A stretch of DNA of 64,000 nucleotides, taken from the NCBI RefSeq assembly GCF_022662175.1, contig NZ_JAKMCR010000001.1, positions 868,001 to 932,000 of the forward strand, in the 5' to 3' direction. The number at the start of each line of letters is the position of its first letter. Position 1 is the first letter of the stretch. A program made the translations under genes and the position numbers. The DNA is from Aestuariivivens marinum (GTDB lineage: Bacteria; Bacteroidota; Bacteroidia; Flavobacteriales; Flavobacteriaceae). Under the pieces are notes generated by a model, which saw nothing but the letters and a program-made list of their open reading frames with translations, did no database searches and had not been told where the DNA came from. This document shows positions 40,050 to 49,074 of this stretch, in pieces.

Positions 40050-41543
40050 TTAGAATGCTTCCTCGATTTGCTGCTTTAGGGCAGACAACTCCGAAGGTTT
40101 TGCTGCTGTACTTTTTATTGTTTTGCCATTAGCATCAATCAAAATATATCTTGGATAATAGAACGAACCGTTATTTCCGAATATTTTAATAATATCTGCT
40201 AATAATTTTTCGTTTGCCATGATATGATACCCTTCTAAGTCATAAAATTTAATCATGTTTTTCCAATTATTTTCTTTGCTGCTTCTGCCTTCGCATATGT
40301 AGAGGGTTTCTATATTTTTGGGTTTAAGTAGTTTTTTTAAATCGTTTTTATGTTGAAATTCTTTTTTACAAGGACCGCACCAGGTTCCCCAAATATCTAT
40401 GTAGATTTTTTTACCTTTAAATTGAGCCAACAAATCACTAAATGTATTGATTTCTTTATAGTTATTTACAAATTTAACCGCTTTGGAAAATTGTTGTTCG
40501 GCTTTTTTATGGAAATCAACAACAGAGTCAATTAAAGGTTCTAAATATTGACTGTAGCTACTACTAGGGTAGGCGAAATCAAATTCATTATATATGGAAA
40601 TAAACTCTTTTTGGTAATTTTTTTGAAGTAATTCTCTATAAAGAAAAGCTGCTTCATAAAACTCTAATCTATCTTTAGGAAGATATTTTTTAGCTTCAGA
40701 AATACGATGACTAATATAGGGAACATCTTTTGTCGAAGTTTTAAATTTTTCTGCATCAAAATCAACTGCTTCATACCTTTTATAATACAAATAGTTTTCT
40801 AATAGTGAAAACCCCCAGAAAGTGTTCTGAAAATCGGGGCGGCTTAACAGGTCGTTATCAAAACATGATTGCCACATGGTTTTAACCTCATCTGTAAACA
40901 CTCCTTTTTCCCTTTCATTCATTATAAATTTTACAAAGGCTACAGTGCCTTTTAAAGCTGTATAATAATACGTTCTGTCTAATTTAACTAAATCGAAAAA
41001 CGAACTAGAAAGACTGTCTTTTTCATACAGTGCCTTCATTTTTTTAATATCTACATTTTGTAGTGAGTCTATAGTTGCTGTAATATTTGTGGTTATAGAA
41101 TCCCTATAAAAAGGTATAGCGCCTATTTCTGGGTGTTCGGGGTTCGGTAATTGGTTTAATGTGTATTGGGCAATTTGGTTTTCAGCATTAATGTCATAGG
41201 TTTTGTCTGGAGCATCCAAATTAAAGTTTACCTCATACTTTTTTCTAGGTTCTACAACTAAAGTAGCGTTTGTGATTTGAAAAAGGCCATCTTCTTTTGG
41301 GATAATTATTTTAACAAACGATACTTTTTCAATAGGTAAACTTATTTTGTACTGTCCTAAAGAATCAGTCGTAACCGTTTCTCTAAAACCCAAATAGCTT
41401 GTGTTGTTTGTTGGTATGGTATATTGAACTTTTTTTGGGAAGTCTCCCATTACTTTACCCGTAATTATTGTGTTTTCTGGTTTATCCTTACAGGAAAGGA
41501 TCAAACTGATTATTGCCAAAAGGCTTATTTTAAATAATTTCAT
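40050..41543 (-). CDS. Thioredoxin-like thiol-disulfide oxidoreductase lipoprotein (TlpA/AhpC-TSA type)
   Basis: A 497-residue lipoprotein with Cys18 in the lipobox LILSC. The N-terminal region (about 25-115) is a DUF4369-like beta domain, the middle is helical, and the C-terminal thioredoxin domain carries WGTWCGPC with Cys389 and Cys392, plus KPKNIETLYICEG and YPRYILIDANGK. Similar Bacteroidota proteins reduce periplasmic disulfides or assist cytochrome maturation. It ends 1 base from the convergent ketoacyl synthase stop. It lies within the biotin locus but on the other strand, so a biotin link is unlikely. Confidence 0.85.
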   Translation of the reverse strand: MKLFKISLLAIISLILSCKDKPENTIITGKVMGDFPKKVQYTIPTNNTSYLGFRETVTTDSLGQYKISLPIEKVSFVKIIIPKEDGLFQITNATLVVEPRKKYEVNFNLDAPDKTYDINAENQIAQYTLNQLPNPEHPEIGAIPFYRDSITTNITATIDSLQNVDIKKMKALYEKDSLSSSFFDLVKLDRTYYYTALKGTVAFVKFIMNEREKGVFTDEVKTMWQSCFDNDLLSRPDFQNTFWGFSLLENYLYYKRYEAVDFDAEKFKTSTKDVPYISHRISEAKKYLPKDRLEFYEAAFLYRELLQKNYQKEFISIYNEFDFAYPSSSYSQYLEPLIDSVVDFHKKAEQQFSKAVKFVNNYKEINTFSDLLAQFKGKKIYIDIWGTWCGPCKKEFQHKNDLKKLLKPKNIETLYICEGRSSKENNWKNMIKFYDLEGYHIMANEKLLADIIKIFGNNGSFYYPRYILIDANGKTIKSTAAKPSELSALKQQIEEAF

Positions 41544-41652
41544 CTGAATTATATTTTGGATTTAAAGATAGGGTTAATAGTTTATAAAGTGCCTTTAGAA
41601 TTAGACTTTACGCTAAACCGAATAGTAATACTAACATTTTTGTTAGAAATTC

Positions 41653-42333
41653 TTATCCCAAACCCAAGCGTTTAAGAAAAGGCGTTTTATAACGGTTGCC
41701 AACAGGAATTTTATGTTCGCCAATAGAGACATGATTGTTTTCAATTTTATCAATTTTTGAGATATTTATCACATACGATTGATGCACCCGTACAAATTGT
41801 GATGCTGGTAGTTTCTCGACAATTTCGGTAAAGGTCATACGTGGTGAAAACGATTTTCCATCAGTGACAATATCTAAATAATTTCCAGAACCTTTTATGT
41901 GCAAAATATCCTCGAATGCTATTTTAATGGTTTTAAAGCCATCTTTTATAAAAAAATAGGAGCTATTATACTTTGTGCTTTCCAACCGTTCTTCTACCTT
42001 TTTAATGGCAAGTTGGAAACGATCCAGTTCAAAAGGTTTTAATAGATAATCCACCGCATTAAAATTATAGCTTTCCAGTGCATATTCACTATATGCGGTT
42101 GTAAAAACAATTAGGGGTTGGTGCTGTAATTTGTTTAACATTTCCATGCCAGAAACATTGGGCATATTAATGTCTAGAAAGATGAAGTCTATTGGGTTTT
42201 GTCTTAAAAACTGAAGCGCATCATCGGCGTTATAAAAATGCGCAACGAGTTGCAAATGCTCTATTTTTGAGGCATGATGCTCTATGACCTTAATGGCCTT
42301 GGGTTCGTCGTCTATGGCTATGGCTGTTATCAT
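41653..42333 (-). CDS. LytTR-family response regulator
   Basis: A 226-residue response regulator from the ATG at 42333 (MITAIAIDDEP). An in-frame ATG at 42342 adds three residues but lies inside a palindromic repeat. The receiver domain has the acidic pair in IDDEP, phosphoacceptor Asp54 in FIFLDINMPNVSG, and Lys in YLLKPFELDRF. Residues about 125-226 are a LytTR DNA-binding domain (FIKDGFKTIKIAFEDILHIK, RVHQSYVINISKIDKI). It pairs with the LytS-like kinase encoded upstream at 42479. Their targets are unknown. Confidence 0.92.
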   Translation of the reverse strand: MITAIAIDDEPKAIKVIEHHASKIEHLQLVAHFYNADDALQFLRQNPIDFIFLDINMPNVSGMEMLNKLQHQPLIVFTTAYSEYALESYNFNAVDYLLKPFELDRFQLAIKKVEERLESTKYNSSYFFIKDGFKTIKIAFEDILHIKGSGNYLDIVTDGKSFSPRMTFTEIVEKLPASQFVRVHQSYVINISKIDKIENNHVSIGEHKIPVGNRYKTPFLKRLGLG

Positions 42334-42340
42334 GGTTGTC

Positions 42341-42361
42341 ATGCTGAACTTATTTCAGCAT
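42341..42361. repeat. Short palindrome at the LytTR gene start
   Basis: ATGCTGAA-CTTAT-TTCAGCAT, an 8-bp perfect inverted repeat. GTCATGCTGAACTT...TTCAGCATCTCA is a recurring flavobacterial intergenic motif. It includes the alternative start codon of the LytTR gene. Confidence 0.6.
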
Positions 42362-42373
42362 CTCATCATTATT

Positions 42374-42471
42374 GTCATTCAGAGCGGAATCCCGATAACT
42401 ATCGGGATGGAGCGAAGAATCTAAGCATAGATACTTGAGATTCTTCAGTCACTACGCTCCTTCTGAATGAC
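42374..42471. repeat. Full-length palindromic intergenic repeat
   Basis: The left arm is GTCATTCAGAGCGGAATC...GGAGCGAAGAATCT and the right arm AGATTCTTCAG...CTCCTTCTGAATGAC, an inverse complement of the left arm with interruptions. The interior has a second dyad TCCCGAT-AACT-ATCGGGA. It fills the spacer between the kinase and regulator genes. Related copies lie at 2528-2604 (decayed) and 39493-39520 (inside a gene). Confidence 0.85.
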
Positions 42472-42478
42472 ATTTAAT

Positions 42479-43921
42479 TTACTTTGTGTTTATACTCATA
42501 TTCACCGAAAACAAATGATCTGTTTTATTAATGCTAAAGGTATGTTTTTTAGGGTATACCAGTTCCAAACGTTGTTTCGCATTTTTAATCCCAATACCAA
42601 AGCCCTGTTCTTTGTAATAGGTCTTAAAGGCATCGTTATAGCTGTTGATACATTCAAAATTAATGGTGTTTTCATTACATACTACCGATACTTTTAAGGT
42701 TGATGGTTTTGAAGGGTCGATGCCATATTTAAACGCATTCTCCACAAAGGGAATGAGTAGGCCTGGGCTGATGGTATGATTTTCAATATTGGAAAACTCA
42801 GTTTCAATTTGTGGTGCTATGGCACAGCGCAACTCTTGAATGTTTATATAATCCTTAAGGTATTTGACTTCGCTTTCTAACGGAATAAAATCCTTATTAA
42901 TATCTTCTTGCATATAGCGAATTAAGTTAGCAAGTTTTGCAGTGCTTTGGGCGGTTTTTTCAGCCTTTTCTTCTAAAGCCGTACTGTACAAAGTGTTTAA
43001 TGTGTTAAACAAAAAATGGGGGTTGACCTGTGATTTTAAAAGACTTAATTCAGATTCTTTAGCTTCGAGAATGTTATCTTGATTTTTTATTTTAACACGA
43101 ATATATCCATAAGTAAGTGATACCAAAAAAAGGGGTATATAGGCCATAAAAGTAGCACGAAGTATAAATGAAATTGATAAAGCATTCCTTGTTACAATAC
43201 TTTTACCCATTGGTCCTGAAAAAAAATAAAGAATTAAAAAATATATTGCATTAAGAGTACCAAACCATAAAATGGTAATAATAATATACTTCAACTTTTT
43301 ATTGTATATAAATAAAATTGGAGATATATAAAAAGTATTGATGTAAAAGAACAGAATAAAAAAGCTTACAAAGAAGAATGCATCTGTTTTTGGTTTAGCT
43401 GGCATTATACTAAAATATAGCATAATTAAAATAACAGCAATAGAGTTTATAGTTTTTTCGGTATTTTTTTGAAAGAAACCTTTTTTAAGTTTTCCCCAAT
43501 CCATTACAAAAATTGAATATAATAAGGCCATAATACCCATTGGTATTAATGTCATTGATAATTTGAAAACTGAATCGAAAGTAAAGTATTCCATTGGCTC
43601 AACAGAAAACCCTTTTCTTAATAAAACAGAATTACTTCTTTGAACAGCCCGTATCCATCCTAATAGAAGAGAATAAATAGTGATATATAAAATTGGTATA
43701 TGGAGGTATTTTTTCCAATTCTTTAATAATAGCGGAATGATTATTAATGCGATAAAATAAATAGTAAAAACAAATAGTAAGGAGTCATAAAAGCTCCCAT
43801 TAAATAAATTGCCATGACGGTTTAGAGCACCATGAGCAGATACATATAAACTAAAAATGGATACAATTAGTACTATTGTGTGCACAATAGATTTCCTATT
43901 GAATTTAAAAAGTTTTGACAC
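42479..43921 (-). CDS. LytS/YehU-type sensor histidine kinase
   Basis: A 480-residue membrane kinase. Several hydrophobic helices span residues 12-275, followed by a linker coil and a His_kinase domain with phosphoacceptor His302 in QVNPHFLFNTLNTL. A HATPase segment ISPGLLIPFVENAFKYG and GFGIGIKNAKQRLELVYP complete the catalytic core. Kinases of this type partner with LytTR regulators, here the gene immediately downstream after a 98-base repeat. No extracellular sensor domain is recognisable; the membrane part probably senses. Confidence 0.9.
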   Translation of the reverse strand: MSKLFKFNRKSIVHTIVLIVSIFSLYVSAHGALNRHGNLFNGSFYDSLLFVFTIYFIALIIIPLLLKNWKKYLHIPILYITIYSLLLGWIRAVQRSNSVLLRKGFSVEPMEYFTFDSVFKLSMTLIPMGIMALLYSIFVMDWGKLKKGFFQKNTEKTINSIAVILIMLYFSIMPAKPKTDAFFFVSFFILFFYINTFYISPILFIYNKKLKYIIITILWFGTLNAIYFLILYFFSGPMGKSIVTRNALSISFILRATFMAYIPLFLVSLTYGYIRVKIKNQDNILEAKESELSLLKSQVNPHFLFNTLNTLYSTALEEKAEKTAQSTAKLANLIRYMQEDINKDFIPLESEVKYLKDYINIQELRCAIAPQIETEFSNIENHTISPGLLIPFVENAFKYGIDPSKPSTLKVSVVCNENTINFECINSYNDAFKTYYKEQGFGIGIKNAKQRLELVYPKKHTFSINKTDHLFSVNMSINTK

Positions 43922-44068
43922 TGTTATAAAAGATTAATTAAAATTAAAACTATCTCCATTTTAAACTATTTAAAAAACAATGTTACAAACACTATGCGTG
44001 GTGGTATAAAAGTAAGTTATCGTGTTAAATTAATGTTTTTTATCTTTAGCAATCTTGGGCATTATAAT

Positions 44069-44076
44069 TACTTTTG
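44069..44076 (+). promoter_or_regulatory. -7 promoter element of bioB
   Basis: TACTTTTG matches TAnnTTTG, 16 bases before the ATG at 44093. It shows bioB is transcribed separately from bioFDA and supports the later start codon. Confidence 0.55.
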
Positions 44077-44092
44077 CATAAAATCATTTTAT

Positions 44093-45187
44093 ATGGGGGC
44101 AACCAAACACAACTGGACTAAAGACGAAATATTAGAGATATACAATAAACCGTTAATGGAGTTGCTATACCAAGCGGCTACCGTACATCGTGAGCAGCAT
44201 GACCCCAATACGGTACAAGTAAGTACATTATTATCTATAAAAACAGGAGGCTGTTCAGAAGATTGTGGTTATTGTCCCCAAGCGGCACGCTACCATACCA
44301 ATATAGAGGGTAACGATTTAATGAGTGTACAGCAGGTAAAGGCACAAGCCTTAAGGGCAAAAGATAGTGGTAGTTCCCGCGTGTGCATGGGGGCGGCATG
44401 GCGTAATGTAAAAGATGGCGAAGAATTTGACCAAGTATTGGAAATGGTGCGAACCATTAACAAATTGGATATGGAGGTATGCTGTACCTTAGGCATGCTT
44501 ACCGAAAACCAAGCAAAACGATTAGCCGAAGCAGGCTTGTATGCCTATAACCATAATTTGGATTCTTCAGAAGAATATTATAAGGAAGTCATTTCTACAA
44601 GAGGATTTGAAGACCGTTTACAAACCATAGATAATGTTCGCAAAACCAATGTTACCGTTTGTAGTGGAGGGATTATTGGTATGGGCGAAAAAGTTGAAGA
44701 CCGTGCAGGTATGCTCGTGGCACTTTCAACATTAAACCCACAACCCGAATCGGTGCCGATTAATGCATTAGTAGCTGTTGAAGGGACGCCTTTGGAGGAT
44801 CAAGAACCTGTATCCATCTGGGAGATGGTACGTATGGTAGCCACGACCCGTATTGTCATGCCAGAAACCCAGGTGCGTTTAAGTGCTGGTCGCACACAAA
44901 TGACCCAAGAGGGTCAAGCCATGTGTTTCTTTGCTGGTGCTAATTCTATTTTTGCAGGTGATAAATTATTAACTACACCTAATCCTGATGTAAATGAAGA
45001 TATGAAAATGTTTGATTTGCTAGGGTTAAACTCTCAAAAACCGTTTACCAAAAAAGTACAGCCACAAACGGTTGAAGCTACCGATTCACAATACCAAGAT
45101 CTGGGAGAAAAGCCTAAATGGTCTAGACCAGGCCATACCATAGAACGGAATGAAGCGGCAAAAGAAAAGGCTAAAGCGGATAAATAA
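44093..45187 (+). CDS. bioB: Biotin synthase
   Basis: A 364-residue radical SAM enzyme that inserts sulfur into dethiobiotin. From the ATG at 44093, the [4Fe-4S] motif GGCSEDCGYCPQ supplies Cys54, Cys58 and Cys61. The conserved NHNLDSS (as YNHNLDSSEEYY) and RLSAGRTQM segments are also present. An open frame continues upstream to 43994, but the extra 33 residues are not family-like and contain the promoter. The C-terminus extends about 30 residues beyond the core (QYQDLGEKPKWSRPGH and a charged tail). It lies about 5 kb from bioF-bioD-bioA, across minus-strand genes. Confidence 0.95.
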   Translation: MGATKHNWTKDEILEIYNKPLMELLYQAATVHREQHDPNTVQVSTLLSIKTGGCSEDCGYCPQAARYHTNIEGNDLMSVQQVKAQALRAKDSGSSRVCMGAAWRNVKDGEEFDQVLEMVRTINKLDMEVCCTLGMLTENQAKRLAEAGLYAYNHNLDSSEEYYKEVISTRGFEDRLQTIDNVRKTNVTVCSGGIIGMGEKVEDRAGMLVALSTLNPQPESVPINALVAVEGTPLEDQEPVSIWEMVRMVATTRIVMPETQVRLSAGRTQMTQEGQAMCFFAGANSIFAGDKLLTTPNPDVNEDMKMFDLLGLNSQKPFTKKVQPQTVEATDSQYQDLGEKPKWSRPGHTIERNEAAKEKAKADK

Positions 45188-45245
45188 TTTCCAAAACCAA
45201 CATTAGTTAAAGAAATATACTATTTATGCTTTAGCCACGTTTTCT

Positions 45246-45253
45246 TAAATTTG
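45246..45253 (+). promoter_or_regulatory. -7 promoter element of the cupin-like gene
   Basis: TAAATTTG matches TAnnTTTG and lies 20 bases before the TTG start at 45274. Confidence 0.4.
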
Positions 45254-45273
45254 AAGCATAAAATCTGAAAGTA

Positions 45274-46143
45274 TTGGCATTGAACCTACAAGATGTTCCG
45301 CGTGTAAAAACTATCACGAAGAAGGACTTTATCAAGCATTATTTTAAGCCTCAAAAACCCGTGGTTATAGAACGTTTTATTGAGCATTGGCCAGCCTACA
45401 GTAAGTGGAACTTGGATTATATTAAAGGTGTCGCTGGTGATAAAACGGTACCGCTTTACGATGATAGACCGGTTGATTATAAAGACGGGTTTAATGAACC
45501 ACATGCCAAAATGAAGATGGCCGATTATGTGGATTTGTTAAAAAAGGAGCCAACCAAATACCGTATTTTCCTTTGGAATATTTTAAAAGAAATCCCCCAA
45601 CTTCAAAAAGATTTCTCCTATCCCGATTTTGGCCTACGTCTTATGAAAGACTTACCCATGTTGTTTTTTGGTGGCCGTAATAGCTACACCTTTATGCATT
45701 ATGATATAGATCTAGCTAATATTTTTCATTTTCATTTTGAAGGGGAAAAGCGTTGTATTTTATTTGATCAAAAGCAAAATGATTATTTATACAAAGTTCC
45801 ACATTCCCTTATTACAAGAGAGGACATAGATTTTAATAACCCCGATTTTGAAAAGTGGCCAGCATTAAAGTATGCCAAAGGATGGATTTGCGAATTAAAG
45901 CATGGAGAAGTATTGTATATGCCCGAGGGGTATTGGCATTATATGCGTTACATTACCCCTGGTTTTTCTATGAGCTTGCGAGCTATTCCAAGAAATCCTA
46001 AAAATTTGGGAAGAGCTGTTTATAATGTGTTTGTGATGCGTACACTAGATAATGTCATGCGTCGCATAAAAGGTCAACATTGGATAGATTGGAAAAACGA
46101 ACAGGCCATTGTGAGGACGCAAAAAAAAACAGCTAGGGTATAA
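45274..46143 (+). CDS. Cupin-like (JmjC-type) domain protein
   Basis: A 289-residue protein of the Cupin_8/JmjC-like fold, usually Fe(II)- and 2-oxoglutarate-dependent hydroxylases. PVVIERFIEHWPAYSKW near residue 30 is the family start. Iron ligands are His142 and Asp144 in FMHYDID and His222 in GYWHYM. RIFLWNILKEIP and MSLRAIPRNP are also typical. The start is taken as TTG at 45274; TTG at 45280 is equally possible and the next ATG is far inside. The end overlaps recX by 11 bases on the opposite strand. The substrate is unknown. Confidence 0.82.
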   Translation: MALNLQDVPRVKTITKKDFIKHYFKPQKPVVIERFIEHWPAYSKWNLDYIKGVAGDKTVPLYDDRPVDYKDGFNEPHAKMKMADYVDLLKKEPTKYRIFLWNILKEIPQLQKDFSYPDFGLRLMKDLPMLFFGGRNSYTFMHYDIDLANIFHFHFEGEKRCILFDQKQNDYLYKVPHSLITREDIDFNNPDFEKWPALKYAKGWICELKHGEVLYMPEGYWHYMRYITPGFSMSLRAIPRNPKNLGRAVYNVFVMRTLDNVMRRIKGQHWIDWKNEQAIVRTQKKTARV

Positions 46144-46606
46144 GCTCATTAACTTTGTCGTAAACCAAATGGGATTCCCACCCACGGTATAAAAGATAGT
46201 CGGCTAACTTTTTCTTCTTTTTTAGTTTGTTTTTTTCGGTAATCGAAGCAAGGCGTTTTTTTGCTAAATCATCAAGCGTTTTGTAGTAATCATCATTATT
46301 TATTTCGTTAATTGCGTGATTTATATTAGATTTGGCAATGTCTTTTTTCTTTAATTCTAAAGTCAAACGGCGTTTCCCCCATTTCTTCATATTGAACTTT
46401 CCCCTAACGAATGTTTTGGCAAAGCGTTCTTCATTTAGAAAATTGTGTTCTATTAAGTGGATAATAATAAGGTCTATGGCCTCTGGTTTCATATGCATGT
46501 CTAGAAGTTTTTGCCTAATTTCTTTATGACAACGTTCTTGGTATACACAGAAGTTTTCAAGCTTTTGTTTGGCTTCTTCTAAGATGTACGTTTGTTTTTT
46601 TACCAT
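46133..46606 (-). CDS. recX: Regulatory protein RecX
   Basis: A 157-residue all-helical RecA modulator. It shows the three-helix repeats of RecX: ALDLLARREHS-like region here as FCVYQERCHKEIRQKLLD, HLIEHNFLNEERFAKTFVRG, and GKRRLTLELKKKDI, ending with a LADYLLYRGWESHLVYDKV helix. It is convergent with the cupin-like gene. No recA is in the window. With recO and three Y/C-family polymerases it adds to the DNA-repair genes here, though they are not linked in operons. Confidence 0.92.
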   Translation of the reverse strand: MVKKQTYILEEAKQKLENFCVYQERCHKEIRQKLLDMHMKPEAIDLIIIHLIEHNFLNEERFAKTFVRGKFNMKKWGKRRLTLELKKKDIAKSNINHAINEINNDDYYKTLDDLAKKRLASITEKNKLKKKKKLADYLLYRGWESHLVYDKVNELIP

Positions 46607-46658
46607 AGTAACGAAGGTAATAAGAATTGATTAATAGCACGTTCAATTTTTACTTTAC

Positions 46659-46666
46659 CAAATCTA
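46659..46666 (-). promoter_or_regulatory. -7 promoter element of recX
   Basis: TAGATTTG on the minus strand matches TAnnTTTG, 52 bases before the recX ATG at 46606. It overlaps the promoter region of the divergent T9SS gene. Confidence 0.4.
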
Positions 46667-46676
46667 AAACTTAACC

Positions 46677-49013
46677 ATGAAAAGAATATTTTCTGTTGTT
46701 ATTTTTTTTACTTGTGCCATTATTTATGGACAAAGTATTTTTTCTAACGATATTACAGGAACAAACCCAGCCGCATCAGACCCTTACACTACGGGCCAAG
46801 TTGTAGATGCTAATATTACTGTTTCAGGAATTGGTAGAGGTACTGGACTTATAGCCCCACCAGGCAATACGGCAGATCGCTATAATGCAAGAACCTGGGA
46901 AAATGTTTTCGATGCAGATGATTATTTTTACTTTACGATAACGCCGAATTCTGGTTATCAAATTAATTTCACAAGTTTCTTTTATACAGGGCAATCATCT
47001 GCACAAGGTCCTGTTTCAGCAGCCTTTAGAAGTAGTTTGGATGTATATACAGCAAATATTGGAACATCAAGTATTGCTGGAACAACGATTGACTTGTCCG
47101 CTTCTTCATATCAAAATATAACTGGCTCAATTACATTTAGATTCTATGCTTGGGGAGCTTCAAATGGAAATGGAACATTCAGTATAAACGATTTTATATT
47201 TAACGGCACCGTAACTCCTATATGTGCTAGTACAACGACATGGGACGGTGCTTCTTGGGACAATGATGATCCAAATATTAACAAAGCAGTTATTTTAAAT
47301 GGGAACTATAGTACGTCTTTACAAGCTAGTTTTAGTGCTTGTAGTCTAACCATTAACTCAGGAACATTGACCATAGCGAATGGCGATTATGTTGAGGTCC
47401 AAAGGGATTTAGTGGCCAATGGAAATATAATAGTAAATCCTGAAGGAGCTTTTGTTCAAATAAATGATGATGGTGCGGTTAGTGGTACAGGAACTATAAC
47501 AGTTGAAAAACAGACAGCTCCAGCTAATAATTGGTACGAGTATACCTATTGGAGTTCACCTGTAGTGGCAACGACCATAGCAGATGGACTGTCGGATGCC
47601 CAAACGGGTAGGGTATTCAAATATGCAGCACAGAGCTTTTTAGATGCTACTAAGGAAACCAATAACAATGGTGCTACAGATCCTGGGCAGGATGATATTG
47701 ATGATGATGGTAACGATTGGCAAGCAGTATCTGGAGCAGCAGTAATGCAGCCAGGGATGGGTTATGCTTCAACCCATGATGAATTTATATTTAATAGTAG
47801 TCCAGGAGGGCTTCCAAGGCAGTTTATTTATACCTTTAATGGCGTTTTTAATAATGGGGATATTACTGTGCCTTTATATAGAAATGACTTTGAGCTTAAT
47901 GATAAAAATTGGAACTTTATAGGCAACCCTTATCCTTCTGCTATAGATGTAGATGCGTTTTTCTCAGCTAACCCAGATGTAGATGGAGCCATTTATTTGT
48001 GGTCGCAGAATACACCGCCAAGTGCAACAGCCAATGGTAATCAAGTGCTGAATTTTTCAGACTCAGATTATGCTATAATCAATAGTGGTGTAGGGGAAAC
48101 GGCAGGAGGAGATGGCGTTATTCCTAACAGATTTATTCCATCTTGTCAAGGATTTTTTGTGATGTATAGTGATTCGGCAACGCCAATTTCAACTGTGGGA
48201 GATATAAGCGAAGGTTCTGTGACGTTCAGTAATAGTATGCGCGTTAAAGAAGCTACAGATAACAGTCAGTTCTTTAAAACGGCAAATCCTAAAAAACAAA
48301 TAGTTAATAGTCAGGCTGATAATAAATTATGGATTAACCTAACGTCGGATAATGGAGTGTTTAACCAAGCCTTAATAGGTTATGTCGATGGTGCTACAAA
48401 GCATGACGACGGAACCCGTTATGATGCTACAAAAGTTTTCGCATCGAAAAGTTCGTCAGTATTATATTCAATTATAAAAGGGTCTGATAAAAAATATGCC
48501 ATACAAGGAAAAAACACCAAAGACTTGTCAGTTAATGAGAAAATCCAACTAGGATTTTCAACAACCATAAGCGTCCCAACGTTATACACGTTATCCATAG
48601 CAAAGCTTCAAGGGCAATTTTTGGAAGAAAATACCATTTACCTAAGAGATAAAATTTTAAGGAAAGCACATGATTTGTCAGCTTCCGAATATACATTTAC
48701 TTCAGAAATTGGTGAATTCAAAAATCGATTTGAAATTGTGTTTAAGTCATTAGGTAATTCAAGTCCTTCTGAAGAGCGTTCGGTTAATATTTCAAAAGCT
48801 TACAATTATGCTATGGTATTTTCTACAGCGGACAAGTCAGATATTAAATCTGTTAAGGTTTATGACTTTTACGGAAGTTTGCTTTATAGTTTAAAAGGAA
48901 ATAGCAGTTCTGAGACCTATACACTTTCTAAATTAAAACCTAATACAGTTTATATTGCCAAGGTAGAATTGTCGAATGGATTGGTATATACAAAAAAGAT
49001 TGTTAGGGAATAA
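46677..49013 (+). CDS. Large secreted T9SS protein (type C-like sorting domain)
   Basis: A 778-residue exported protein with signal peptide MKRIFSVVIFFTCAIIYGQ. Residues 20-180 are beta-rich (TPNSGYQINFTSFFYTGQSS), a middle part starts TTWDGASWDNDDPNINKAVIL, and a segment NWNFIGNPYPSAIDVDAFF is typical of flavobacterial surface proteins. The last 80 residues (VKVYDFYGSLLY, LSKLKPNTVYIAKVELSNG, KKIVRE) look like the type C T9SS sorting signal. It is thus probably displayed on the surface. No enzyme domain is recognisable. It is divergent from recX. Confidence 0.8.
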   Translation: MKRIFSVVIFFTCAIIYGQSIFSNDITGTNPAASDPYTTGQVVDANITVSGIGRGTGLIAPPGNTADRYNARTWENVFDADDYFYFTITPNSGYQINFTSFFYTGQSSAQGPVSAAFRSSLDVYTANIGTSSIAGTTIDLSASSYQNITGSITFRFYAWGASNGNGTFSINDFIFNGTVTPICASTTTWDGASWDNDDPNINKAVILNGNYSTSLQASFSACSLTINSGTLTIANGDYVEVQRDLVANGNIIVNPEGAFVQINDDGAVSGTGTITVEKQTAPANNWYEYTYWSSPVVATTIADGLSDAQTGRVFKYAAQSFLDATKETNNNGATDPGQDDIDDDGNDWQAVSGAAVMQPGMGYASTHDEFIFNSSPGGLPRQFIYTFNGVFNNGDITVPLYRNDFELNDKNWNFIGNPYPSAIDVDAFFSANPDVDGAIYLWSQNTPPSATANGNQVLNFSDSDYAIINSGVGETAGGDGVIPNRFIPSCQGFFVMYSDSATPISTVGDISEGSVTFSNSMRVKEATDNSQFFKTANPKKQIVNSQADNKLWINLTSDNGVFNQALIGYVDGATKHDDGTRYDATKVFASKSSSVLYSIIKGSDKKYAIQGKNTKDLSVNEKIQLGFSTTISVPTLYTLSIAKLQGQFLEENTIYLRDKILRKAHDLSASEYTFTSEIGEFKNRFEIVFKSLGNSSPSEERSVNISKAYNYAMVFSTADKSDIKSVKVYDFYGSLLYSLKGNSSSETYTLSKLKPNTVYIAKVELSNGLVYTKKIVRE

Positions 49014-49074
49014 TTCGTATAAGTATTTTTATTTATTTTTATTGTTCTATTTTTATATAGGATAGCCAAACGAT

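Noticed and set aside
43994-44092. 33-residue N-terminal extension of biotin synthase
   Set aside because: It contains the promoter -7 element and does not resemble BioB; the ATG at 44093 gives the family start.
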